Shown here one piece after another: positions 37,606 through 48,087 of a DNA stretch of 64,000 nucleotides. Numbering within the stretch: position 1 is the stretch's first letter; each line of letters begins with the position of its first letter. The notes under the pieces are model-generated. The model was not told the origin of the DNA. It was given only the letters and a program-made list of their open reading frames with translations, and made no database searches. Position numbers and translations under genes: made by a program. The DNA is from Planctomycetota bacterium (GTDB lineage Bacteria > Planctomycetota > B15-G4): contig JAQWOM010000034.1 of assembly GCA_029245865.1 (NCBI GenBank), forward strand, positions 78,305-142,304, written 5' to 3'.

Positions 37606-37682
37606 TGGTGGGCGCAGTAGGACTCGAACCTACGACCCCCAGCTTGTCGAGCTGGTGCTCTAGCCAACTGAGCTATGCGCCC
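37606..37682 (-). tRNA. tRNA-Val (GAC), CCA encoded, C at position 33
   Basis: A 77-base cloverleaf read on the minus strand: acceptor GGGCGCA/TGCGCCC, D arm GCTC/GAGC, anticodon stem CCAGC/GCTGG with loop TCGACAA, T arm GTAGG/CCTAC around TTCGAGT, A73 and encoded CCA. The loop gives anticodon GAC with C at position 33, where almost all tRNAs have U. All stems pair without mismatch, so it does not look like a decayed gene. Confidence 0.92.
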
Positions 37683-37857
37683 ACGATCCACAGGATCAGA
37701 AGGGGTGTCATACGGTTTCGATCCCAAGTGTTCAACGCCTGGGGGCAGGATGGTCTGGTTTGGGCCGGAGGGGTCTAGATCAAGATCCGAGCAAGCGGCT
37801 AGACTCACGGCTTTTCGGCAGGTCCTAAATACCCCTTTCTAGCGCAGGAGTCGTGCG

Positions 37858-38970
37858 ATGAAGATCGGCGTCCCCACTGAGATCAAGCCCAGTGAAAACC
37901 GTGTTGCCATGGTGCCAGCAGGCGCCGACCGCCTTGTCCAAGACGGTCATCAGGTGTTTATTCAAAAAGGGGCCGGTGATGGGAGCGGTATCGACGACCA
38001 GGAATACGTGACGGCTGGCGCGACGATCCTCCCCGATGCGGATGCGGTGTTTGAGTCCGCCGACATGATCATGAAGGTGAAGGAGCCGATCGCCGAAGAA
38101 TATGGCCGCATTCGCAAGGGCCAGTTGCTGTTCACCTATTTCCACTTTGCAGCGAGCCTGGAGTTGACCGATGCCATGGTGGCTTCCGGATCTGACTGCA
38201 TCGCCTACGAGACCGTGGAGTTGGGAGGGACACTTCCTTTGCTCACGCCCATGTCCGAGGTGGCGGGGCGCATGAGTGTTCAGGAAGGCGCCAAATACCT
38301 CGAGAAGCCCATGGGCGGTCGCGGTGTCTTGCTGGGTGGGGTTCCCGGCGTGGAGCCAGGTCGTGTCCTGATTCTTGGTGGCGGCATTGTTGGCGTGAAT
38401 GCGGCCAAGATGGCTGCCGGCCTCGGGGCGCACGTCACGATCATGGACATCGACATGGACCGTCTGCGGTATCTCGCGGATGTGATGCCAGCCAATGTCA
38501 CAACTCGCTTCAGCAATCGTCTGGCTATCCAGGAGGAGCTTCGCAGCGCGGATCTGGTGATTGGTGCGGTCCTCGTCACGGGTGAGAAGGCGCCGAGTCT
38601 CGTGACGCGTGAGGATCTCGCCCTGATGCCGCGAGGTGCGGTGATTGCGGACGTGGCTGTGGACCAGGGTGGATGTATCGAAACCATCAAACCAACCACA
38701 CATCTGGATCCGGTCTACACCGTCGATGGCGTGGTCCACTACGCCGTGGCCAATATGCCGGGCGCGGTGCCACGGACATCCACATTCGCCTTGACCAACG
38801 TGACTCTTCCGTACGCGCGCCGTCTGGCTGGAAATGGCCTGCGGGCAGCACTGGAGGCCGACAATGGATTGGCACTGGGTGCCAACGTGATGCGTGGCGC
38901 CATTACCCATCCGGGTGTGGCCAAGGCCTTCGATCGGGAGCTCGTTTCGCTGGAAGACGTTCTGGCCTGA
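37858..38970 (+). CDS. ald: Alanine dehydrogenase
   Basis: NAD-dependent, reversible deamination of L-alanine to pyruvate and ammonia. 370 residues, the family norm. Seen: MKIGVPTEIKPSENRVAMVP with the substrate-binding Arg, VKEPIAEEY, LFTYFHFAAS (His 96 region), EVAGRMSVQEGA, the NAD-binding VLILGGGIVGVNAAKMAAGLGA near 170-190, and VDQGGCIET near 270. AGGAG at 37845-37849 precedes ATG 37858 by 8 bases. It stands alone after tRNA-Val. Confidence 0.98.
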   Translation: MKIGVPTEIKPSENRVAMVPAGADRLVQDGHQVFIQKGAGDGSGIDDQEYVTAGATILPDADAVFESADMIMKVKEPIAEEYGRIRKGQLLFTYFHFAASLELTDAMVASGSDCIAYETVELGGTLPLLTPMSEVAGRMSVQEGAKYLEKPMGGRGVLLGGVPGVEPGRVLILGGGIVGVNAAKMAAGLGAHVTIMDIDMDRLRYLADVMPANVTTRFSNRLAIQEELRSADLVIGAVLVTGEKAPSLVTREDLALMPRGAVIADVAVDQGGCIETIKPTTHLDPVYTVDGVVHYAVANMPGAVPRTSTFALTNVTLPYARRLAGNGLRAALEADNGLALGANVMRGAITHPGVAKAFDRELVSLEDVLA

Positions 38971-38993
38971 GAGGGGCTCGGCAGGCTGCAGGG

Positions 38994-39683
38994 CTGACGC
39001 TCCTTGAGCGTGCTGACCGTCACCGGGTTCGACTGATCGGGCTCTTTCTGTTCCTTGGTGCGTTGGCACTCGGCGAGCCTCGCGGCGGGCCCGGAAGACA
39101 GCATGAGCTTTCGGGTGCGTGGGCGGTGGATGGCGACACGGTTGTCTTTGACTCCGGAGAGCGCCTGCGCGTGCCTTCGGTCGACTGCCCAGAGGTCGGA
39201 AGGCTAGGGGCGGAAGAGGCGCGCGAGTGGACCCAACGATTCCTGGATCGACTCGGCAGGAATGTACGCTCGGCTGTGAAGACCGAGGGACCGAGAGACC
39301 GCTACGGCCGCTTGCTCATGGATGTGACGTGGGAGGGCGAGAGTCTCTCAAACTCACTGCTCTCGGCCGGCTTGGCGTGGGTGTACCGCAGTCACGATCC
39401 GGACTTGCTGGCGATTCAAGCCCGTGCCGTGGAACAGAGGCAGGGCGTGCACGTCATCCTTGACCATGCCGTTGCCGACGGGCCCTTCGTGTTGACAGCA
39501 ACAAGCTTTCACCGCCCCAGTTGCGGCTTGATTCGGAAACGGACCGCAGAACTCCCCTGGTCAGCCAGGGCGATTCGGCCTTTCACGGAGGGAAAGGCTC
39601 CTTGCAGGCGCTGTTTGTCCTGGCCGCCCTGGGGGCCATTGGGTGGTCCCGATTTGAGCGGCTCGTTGTTGAAAAAAATCTAG
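38994..39683 (+). CDS. Secreted thermonuclease-like protein with Ada-type Cys/His tail; start uncertain
   Basis: About 229 residues. Micrococcal-nuclease (SNase) domain: WAVDGDTVVFDSGERLRVPSVDCPE (residues about 43-67), then DRYGRLLMDV and LLSAGLAWVY. The C-terminal 60 residues contain SFHRPSC and, 29 residues on, APCRRC, resembling the zinc-binding tail fused to some nucleases and seen in Ada. No ATG or GTG lies near the front. The hydrophobic segment RLIGLFLFLGALALG looks like a secretion signal whose start would be CTG 38994 (or CTG 39033); TTG 39063 would remove it. It begins just after ald and meets the sulfatase head-on with a 4-base overlap. Confidence 0.7.
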   Translation: MTLLERADRHRVRLIGLFLFLGALALGEPRGGPGRQHELSGAWAVDGDTVVFDSGERLRVPSVDCPEVGRLGAEEAREWTQRFLDRLGRNVRSAVKTEGPRDRYGRLLMDVTWEGESLSNSLLSAGLAWVYRSHDPDLLAIQARAVEQRQGVHVILDHAVADGPFVLTATSFHRPSCGLIRKRTAELPWSARAIRPFTEGKAPCRRCLSWPPWGPLGGPDLSGSLLKKI

Positions 39684-41989
39684 CCGCCGTCGACATAGCC
39701 CAGTTCGACGAGGCGTTTTCGGGTCTCCTCGCTGAGCACGGCCTCGTTGTCGCCGTTGTCACTCTGGCGCTCAAGGCTCAGTCGCGTGACGAGATCATCG
39801 TGCTGGCGGCGGAGTGTTTCGATGGCTCTCTTTTTTTCCTGCTGAAGGTCGACTTTTTCCAGGGGGTCGTTGTGCAGGTCGTAGAGCCGCGTTGGTTTGG
39901 GCACGGGGAGTTCCACGGGAGCCTCGGGGTCGCCTGTGACTAACTTCCACTGACCACTGAAATAAGCGCGCGCAGAGCGCTTGGCCGAGTGCAGTTCTGC
40001 GAGGGCAGGGCTTGGCGTGCCGGGCCCGCCTTTCATGAGGGGCAGCAGGCTGCGACCCTGCATGGCAGGTTGCGCTGGAAGCCCGAGCAATTCGAGCAAG
40101 GTCGGAGCGACGTCAACAAGACTGACCCGTTGGGTGACCTCGCGACCCTCGAGCCCAGGCGCTCGGATGATGAGAGGGATGGCCAGCTGGCTTTGCCAAA
40201 GGCCGTGGCCGTGGCCCACAAGGGGCGTGTCCTGGACGGAGTGTTCAGCAAAATCTTCGCCGTGATCCGATGTGATGACAACGATGGTGTCTTCAGTGAG
40301 TTCCAAGGCATCCAGGGCTTCGAAGAGTTGTCCTAGATGGTTGTCGGCTTCGCGCAACGCGGCATCGTAGAGGTCGATCAGTTGAAGCACTTCGTTTTGG
40401 GAGTACGGGTTTTGCACTTGGTCGGGGAGTGTGCGCAGCGGTTGGACCCAATCTTCTCCCGAGGGGGGGTGACCGAACAGCGTGCGAAGCTCTGGGCGTG
40501 GTCGGTAGTCGTGAACGACAAAGGTGTGCAGGAAGAGAAAGAATGGAAGCTCCTGGTTCTGCTCGATCCATTCGATTGCGGATCGCCAGTGCTGGCTTTT
40601 TCGGGCCGCGACGTAGCGTTGCCCCTCAACCGTGGAGTCAAGATTCTTGAGGGCATGCTTCTCGAGAGCAAGGACCGGGTCGTTGTCGCTGTAGGCGCGG
40701 AATCCGTGTGCGAACCCAAAATCTGCATCCAGGTAACCTCCCCCGGTGAGGCCGCGGGTGGCGTAACCCTCTTCCTGGAGGATCGGTGCAAGTAATGGCG
40801 TGCGGGTGGTTGAGAGCGCGTGAGCGGGGTGCTCTGCGCCATGAGTGGTGGGGTATTGCCCCGAGAAGAGTGTCGCGTGTGCGGGCAGTGTGTAGGCGGA
40901 TGTGCTGGTCGCTTCGCGGAAAAGCACGGCTTCTCGTGCAAAGGCATCGAGGCGCGGCGTTGTGTTTCTCGGATAGCCATAAGCGCCCAGGTGGTCAGCC
41001 CGGGTTGTGTCGAGGCTGATGATGACAAGATTCGGACGGCGAGCACCCTCAATGCATGCCCAGGCTGGCACTGAAATGGCCAGCTTGGCGGCCGCCCCTG
41101 GATCCGTTGCGGAGGAATCGTGGGACGTCTTTTTGTTGCTTATGCTCAGGCGCACTCGGCGGCCTGCGAGGCTTCGTACGTCGAGGCGCAAGGGGCTCCA
41201 GACCTCGACCTTGCTGGGTGCGCGCGCATCGTAGAGTGGCGTGGTGTGCCTGATCTGCGACCCGAGAGCCTGGCTGCCCTTTTCTTTTTCTGAAGACTCG
41301 CTCGCTTCAACGAGAAGGTGCGAGCCTCCCGTTGAGCGCGCTTCTTTGTCCTGGCCGAGTCGAGGCTCGAGGGTGGCCACGTCAAACTCGAGCCAGTGAG
41401 CATCGGCTGGAACGGCGACGTCGACTTGCCAGTGCTCACCCGGCGCTAACTGGAGAGCTGCCCGGTGATCTCCGTAGATGTCGACATCGGAAAAACTCTG
41501 CTTTTCCTGAGGGGGGGTGAGAGTGAATCCGCGGGATCCCCACTGCCTCAGGGTGACGCGGAGTAGCTTGCAAGGTCCTCGATGAGCTCGCACTTCGACG
41601 GTCTGATCACTTTTGATCGGGCGCAGCAGATGCTGCATCCGTCCGTCCAGATGAAGACCTGGAATCTCTTCCAGTCGGCGCAGCGCTGCCGTTTGTTTGC
41701 GACTGGTGAGTATGTCGGGCCGCTGCCCTTCGTAAGTTATTTCGAGGGTGTGTTCCTTGCCGACCTCCAGCGGCTGCTCAAAGGCCAAGATGTACGCCTC
41801 ACCCTTGCCGAGAGGGAGGTCGTGTGGCTCGTCGAGCAAGACGGTGAAGAGATCCTGATTCGGTTTGGCCAGCGGGACGAGTCTTCGCGGCTGGGGGCTT
41901 TCTGCCTGCGAGTCTGCCCCCTCGCAGCCCGCGAGCGCACAGAGCAGGCCTGAGAGAAAGAGGAGGCTGGCAGAGACGTGACGCGACAT
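39680..41989 (-). CDS. Sulfatase-family lipoprotein, Thr at nucleophile position
   Basis: 769 residues. A signal with lipobox (LLCALAGC, Cys near 22) is followed by a 300-residue beta-rich N-terminal part of unknown kind. The alkaline-phosphatase-fold sulfatase domain begins at LVIISLDTTRADHLGAYGYPRNTTP (metal Asp pair). The active-site motif reads YTLPAHATLFSG, that is TxPxH rather than the C/SxPxR needed for formylglycine. HTFVVHDY and VVITSDHGEDFAEH supply metal ligands. So it may use Thr, as in phosphoglycerol transferases, and need no maturase (inference). Envelope-anchored; substrate unknown. Confidence 0.85.
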   Translation of the reverse strand: MSRHVSASLLFLSGLLCALAGCEGADSQAESPQPRRLVPLAKPNQDLFTVLLDEPHDLPLGKGEAYILAFEQPLEVGKEHTLEITYEGQRPDILTSRKQTAALRRLEEIPGLHLDGRMQHLLRPIKSDQTVEVRAHRGPCKLLRVTLRQWGSRGFTLTPPQEKQSFSDVDIYGDHRAALQLAPGEHWQVDVAVPADAHWLEFDVATLEPRLGQDKEARSTGGSHLLVEASESSEKEKGSQALGSQIRHTTPLYDARAPSKVEVWSPLRLDVRSLAGRRVRLSISNKKTSHDSSATDPGAAAKLAISVPAWACIEGARRPNLVIISLDTTRADHLGAYGYPRNTTPRLDAFAREAVLFREATSTSAYTLPAHATLFSGQYPTTHGAEHPAHALSTTRTPLLAPILQEEGYATRGLTGGGYLDADFGFAHGFRAYSDNDPVLALEKHALKNLDSTVEGQRYVAARKSQHWRSAIEWIEQNQELPFFLFLHTFVVHDYRPRPELRTLFGHPPSGEDWVQPLRTLPDQVQNPYSQNEVLQLIDLYDAALREADNHLGQLFEALDALELTEDTIVVITSDHGEDFAEHSVQDTPLVGHGHGLWQSQLAIPLIIRAPGLEGREVTQRVSLVDVAPTLLELLGLPAQPAMQGRSLLPLMKGGPGTPSPALAELHSAKRSARAYFSGQWKLVTGDPEAPVELPVPKPTRLYDLHNDPLEKVDLQQEKKRAIETLRRQHDDLVTRLSLERQSDNGDNEAVLSEETRKRLVELGYVDGG

Positions 41990-42158
41990 GAAATCTGGCC
42001 GATTGGAGCGAGTTCGCAGTGTAGGGCATGTTTTCTGATCTGCGGGTTTTAGCCAAGGACACGGTCAGAGAGTGGCCCGCAGTCGTTGCTTCCCTCTGAT
42101 TCCACGAGAGGGGGCCCAGATATCAAAAGCGACAGGTGAACGACCTGCCTCGGGCGGC

Positions 42159-42164
42159 TAGCAT
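42159..42164 (+). promoter_or_regulatory. Possible -10 box of the HTH-receiver gene
   Basis: TAGCAT at 42159-42164 lies 6 bases before ATG 42171, so transcription would start at the ATG. The only -35 candidate is a poor GTGAAC at 42136-42141 (17-base spacer). No Shine-Dalgarno precedes the ATG. Confidence 0.35.
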
Positions 42165-42170
42165 CGCGTC

Positions 42171-42752
42171 ATGCCTGTAAAGCCCAAGGAGGTCTTGACG
42201 ACCGGAGATGTCGCGCGCCTCTGCCGGGTGACTATTCGGACGGTGATCAAGTGGTACGAGCAAGGGCGACTGGAGGGGTATCGCCTTCCAGGATCTCGTG
42301 ATCGACGTTTTACGCGGGCCGCCGTGGGGCGCTTTCTGGCCGAGAGTGGGCTGCCGGCAGAATTGCACCGGGAAGGAAGTCCGCTCGTGCTGGTTGTGGA
42401 CGACGACGACGGCATTCGAGCGCTTGTCTCGAAGTACCTTGGGAACCTGGGCGTTCTCGAGGTTGATGAAGCCTCGTCAGGCTGGGAAGCCGGATTGAAA
42501 ATCGCCTCACGCAAGCCTCGATTGCTTCTTCTGGACTACCGGCTCGGGGACACCACCGGAGATCGCGTCGTCGACACGATTCGCGGCATGAGCGGGCTTG
42601 AGCAGCCCTCGATTGTGATCATGTCTGCCCATCTCACGGACGAGCAAGCTGACCACATTCTTCGGCATGGTGCAGATGCATGGCTGCCGAAGCCTTTTGA
42701 CCTCGCAAAGCTTCGTGACACTGTTTACGGGCAACTGGGGATCGCTTCGTGA
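42171..42752 (+). CDS. Excisionase/MerR-like HTH fused to response-regulator receiver domain
   Basis: 193 residues. Residues about 7-55 are an excisionase-type winged helix (VLTTGDVARLCRVTIRTVIKWYEQGRLEGYRLPGS, with RFTRAAVGRFL after it). Residues about 68-190 are a receiver: VLVVDDDDGIRAL acidic pocket, LLLLDYRLGD with the phosphorylated Asp, IVIMSAHL with the Ser, and AWLPKPFDL with the Lys. The DNA-binding domain is N-terminal, the reverse of usual response regulators. No histidine kinase is nearby. It overlaps uppP by 1 base (TGATG), so it may control envelope genes next to it (inference). Confidence 0.88.
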   Translation: MPVKPKEVLTTGDVARLCRVTIRTVIKWYEQGRLEGYRLPGSRDRRFTRAAVGRFLAESGLPAELHREGSPLVLVVDDDDGIRALVSKYLGNLGVLEVDEASSGWEAGLKIASRKPRLLLLDYRLGDTTGDRVVDTIRGMSGLEQPSIVIMSAHLTDEQADHILRHGADAWLPKPFDLAKLRDTVYGQLGIAS

Positions 42753-43543
42753 TGTCGGCGATCTGGGTCGCCCTGGGATCTACGACGGCTCTTTTCTTGC
42801 TCGGCGCGATTCAGGGTGCGACTGAATTTCTACCGGTGTCGAGCAGCGGGCATCTCATTATTTTCGGGCACTGGTTTGGGCTAGAAAGTGGAGAAGGGCT
42901 GTCGCGTGAGATTGCCCTTCACTTTGGCACGCTGCTCGCAGTGATTCTGTTTTGCCGACGTGACATCATATCGATGCTTTCTGCTGGCTCGTCCGGGCTT
43001 TGGAAGTTGGTCCTCGGAGCTTCCGTGGTCACGGCGGGTCTTGGCATTCCGCTGAAAGACAAGATTTCATCTGACCTGAGCGAGCCGTTCACTGCGGGCT
43101 GGTTTCTGCTGGGAACGACTTTTCTTTTGGTCGTGCTGGCACCGCGCTCGGACGAGAAGTTGACGCGCCAGATTGGCCAGGGCACATGGTCACATGCCTT
43201 GATCCTCGGGCTCTTTCAGAGCCTGGCGTTGGCGCCCGGCATCTCACGCGCAGGTGCCACTCTTGTGGGCGCTTTGTTGCTTGGATATGGCCGGCAAGAT
43301 GCTGTGCGGATTGCTTTTTTGATCTCAATCCCAGCCGTCGGCGGCGCAGTTCTTCTGGATGCATGGCAGGGCCATGCCCTCGAGTTGGCCCGTGAGCCCG
43401 ATATGCTTTCTGCCATGCTCGTGGCATTCCTCGTAGGCATCCTGGCCCTGCGATTCATTGCCGTTCACGTAGACGCCCCCAGCCTTCGCAAGTTCGGGTA
43501 CTACACGGGGTTGCTGGGAGTGGCGGCCATCCTGACCGCCTGA
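42752..43543 (+). CDS. uppP: Undecaprenyl-diphosphatase
   Basis: Recycles the lipid carrier of peptidoglycan and polysaccharide synthesis by dephosphorylating undecaprenyl diphosphate; inner membrane. 263 residues with seven to eight hydrophobic segments. Seen: QGATEFLPVSSSGHLII near residue 22 and LAPGISRAGATLVGALLLG near 160, the two catalytic motifs (the usual GxSRSG reads GISRAG). The start is ATG 42752, one base into the upstream stop. It leads into the sugar-nucleotide genes gmd and rmd. Confidence 0.95.
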   Translation: MSAIWVALGSTTALFLLGAIQGATEFLPVSSSGHLIIFGHWFGLESGEGLSREIALHFGTLLAVILFCRRDIISMLSAGSSGLWKLVLGASVVTAGLGIPLKDKISSDLSEPFTAGWFLLGTTFLLVVLAPRSDEKLTRQIGQGTWSHALILGLFQSLALAPGISRAGATLVGALLLGYGRQDAVRIAFLISIPAVGGAVLLDAWQGHALELAREPDMLSAMLVAFLVGILALRFIAVHVDAPSLRKFGYYTGLLGVAAILTA

Positions 43544-43551
43544 TGGGGTAG

Positions 43552-45554
<2,003 letters not shown>

Positions 45555-46781
45555 CGCGCGACAACGGACTGAAGGTGCTGTCCAGGGCAGGTTGTCGCCT
45601 TCCACTCGCGGTGCGTGCGGACCTCGCTTCGATCCACTTCGAACTGCGCTCGCAGTGCATCGAGTAGGTTTGTGAGACCGGCGGCCTGCGCGCTTGGAAC
45701 GCGGCCGGTCTCAAAGTTACCCATGAGGCAGACCCCGACATTTCCAATGTTTGCCGAGCCGCCTGCATGGGCTCCCTGGTGCATCAGCCGTCGCCCTTCC
45801 CAGGCTTGCCCGCTCGGATCCACGATGAAGTGGTAGCCGACGTCGGCCCATCCGTTGTCTCCGGTGTGAATGTTTTGAATCTGCTTCAACTGGGCGATGG
45901 TGTTGAACTGCCCCGGCGCCGGCATGGCTGTGTGGTGAACCGTGATGCTGGTGATCGGCCTCATCGGGACATGGTCGGGCTGAATGTTGCGGGCGCCCCA
46001 GTCTTCTCTGGGCCGGATTCCAGCGAGAATGAGAGAAGGGTTCATGGGGATGACGCCAGCAGGTAGGAAGGCGTCAACGACGCCAGGCGTTGCGGGGCGC
46101 TTTCTTTTCGTCTGATCTCGCAACAGGAGTGTGCGCGTAGAACTCATCTGCGCTCGCCCTTTGTGGTCGAGTCGAGCGATCTGGTCGCTCGCTTGCGAGA
46201 GTTTCCCAGCCGCTTCGCAGGCGACGATCAATGAGCAGCGTATGTCCCGTTCGCGGTTACGGCCCAGGTCTCGTGCACGCAGCGCTCGAGCGTAGTGATC
46301 CATGGCGGATTTGTAGTCCCCCATGTTCATTTCAAGTCGCGCCCACTGCTGAAGGATCTCGCTGCCAACGCCGTTGGCGTTCGGGGAGACTTCTTGCCAT
46401 GCGCGGCCAAATGCATTGAGAGCAGAGAGTCTGCGTCCGAGTCGCTCCAGAGCGTGGGCGCGCATGAGTTCGAGCCTGGCGCGTTCGCCTGATTTGCGAG
46501 CGCCCGCAACGTGGCGGCTGAGCGACTCATCAAGAAACTCGACGAGCTTCCCGTTCTGACCATTGCGTTGATATTCGAGCGCTTTCATCTCGACGTCCGA
46601 GCCGCTTGTGACCCAGCGGCTGGTAGAGCGTCCGTCCTCTGCTTGGGAGTCGGGCATCGGGAGAGCACAAGAAGTCGCTGTCAGATTCAGTCCGACGGCG
46701 AGTAAAGAGGTAGCAACTATGGATGTATGGCGCATGAATGCAGCTTTGCAGGCCGCGTGGTGCGTTTCAATCACCGATCGC

Positions 46782-48047
46782 TCATGGATCATGGCTCATG
46801 GGGTCTGTTTTCATCATCCACGGATGGAGAGCCCACCAGAGGATCCCTGCCCCGGCGGCAATGGCAGCCAAGACGAGGTAACTAGGGGTCAGGCTCTGGT
46901 CTGGCTGATAATTCCAGTCGCTTTCAGAGAGGAGCATGAGGATCAGCCCAAAGGAAAAACGCGCCACGACACTTTGCGCTGACAGAAGTGAGGCGCGCTC
47001 GGCACTGCCGACTCGGTGATTCAGAGAGGTACGCCCCAAGGGCTGCATGATTCCGAAGCTGATCTGCTGCAGGCAGAGGAGTGGAGCGAGCAAGAAGAGT
47101 TGCCCTCCGGAAAGTCCGACGAAAGAGAGGGCGATCAACAGGACGACGAGATATGAAGTCCCTCTCTCTCTCAAGCGCCGATGAAGCGATGCAACGTAGA
47201 TGGCCGAGATGCCGGCCACGAGGTTGAGAAGAGAGAGCGTGGCGCCATGCCACCGGAGGTCATGGATGCCTTCTGCAAGCAGTGTCGGCTGATAGAGTTG
47301 GAAGCCGACTCGCAAGAAGACGAAGACCGTTGTGTACCAGCCAACAACCCAGATCACCGGAGGGCGAAGAAGTTGTCGGAGTATCGATGTCCAGCGCGGG
47401 CGATTTCGTTTTTGCGGAGTCTTGCGTACGGAGGGAAGTTTGAGAGCGACGAAAGTCGCAGCGATCATGAGGGCGACACTCAGATCAAAAGCGACGGCCG
47501 TCCCGAAGAAGAAGGCTGCAAATCCTCCGGCTAGATCTGCTGCCGAAACTCCGAACAGTTTCCACCGGTGCGCGACAGCTTCTTCATGTAATGCTGCGTG
47601 TTTTCGGTTCTCCGACAGAACAATTTCGTAGAGGAAGGCGCTGTCCGCACCGGAGATCATGGCGTGTGCTGTTCCTGTAATCCCCATGGCCAGAAGGCAT
47701 ACGTCGAATGATTCCGAGTGCCCGAGCATGGCGAAGCCGAAAGCCATGAGCAGGGGGCCGCAGATCAGCAGCGGACGAGGCCCGAGGCGATCCGCCAGCC
47801 ATCCCCAGGGCAATTCGGCCGTCACCATGGCCAGGTAGTACACCGACCACAGTCGCATGTACTGGGCGCTGTCAAAGCCTCTGTCGATCGTGAAGGCGGT
47901 GTACATCACCGGGACCCAGGCGAAGGAAAACACCAGTCCCGCATAAATGCGAAACAACCTGACGGTTGGCGAAGTTTTTGACTGAGGCACGGAGGGGGTC
48001 GCGAGGTCGGGGCCCCTAGTGTGCGACGCCTGAGAGCTCCTGTCCAA
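46782..48047 (-). CDS. Major facilitator superfamily transporter
   Basis: 421 residues with about 12 transmembrane segments. The loop between helices 2 and 3 reads GWLADRLGPRPLLICG, the usual MFS GxLaDrxGrrxxl signature, and a long cytoplasmic loop is rich in Lys/Arg (VRKTPQKRNRPRW). Substrate cannot be told. The start is TTG 48047; no ATG precedes the first membrane helix. It is divergent from the aminotransferase, 40 bases away, and the promoter region between them is shared. Confidence 0.85.
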   Translation of the reverse strand: MDRSSQASHTRGPDLATPSVPQSKTSPTVRLFRIYAGLVFSFAWVPVMYTAFTIDRGFDSAQYMRLWSVYYLAMVTAELPWGWLADRLGPRPLLICGPLLMAFGFAMLGHSESFDVCLLAMGITGTAHAMISGADSAFLYEIVLSENRKHAALHEEAVAHRWKLFGVSAADLAGGFAAFFFGTAVAFDLSVALMIAATFVALKLPSVRKTPQKRNRPRWTSILRQLLRPPVIWVVGWYTTVFVFLRVGFQLYQPTLLAEGIHDLRWHGATLSLLNLVAGISAIYVASLHRRLRERGTSYLVVLLIALSFVGLSGGQLFLLAPLLCLQQISFGIMQPLGRTSLNHRVGSAERASLLSAQSVVARFSFGLILMLLSESDWNYQPDQSLTPSYLVLAAIAAGAGILWWALHPWMMKTDPMSHDP

Positions 48048-48052
48048 GCACG

Positions 48053-48080
48053 TTGACCTTGATCAGGACCCGCGTATCCT
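48053..48080 (+). promoter_or_regulatory. Promoter of the aminotransferase gene, leaderless start
   Basis: -35 TTGACC (48053-48058), 16-base spacer, -10 TATCCT (48075-48080). The start site is predicted about 7-8 bases on, at ATG 48088, leaving no leader; no Shine-Dalgarno is present. A second TTGACC lies at 48082-48087 and a CAGGA/TCCTG inverted repeat at 48064-48068/48077-48081 overlaps the -10, possibly a regulator site. Confidence 0.6.
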
Positions 48081-48087
48081 GTTGACC

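Noticed and set aside
37825..39069. 414-residue open frame antisense to ald
   Set aside because: Shadow of ald: His/Gln-rich with no recognisable domain, while ald is complete with NAD and substrate motifs.
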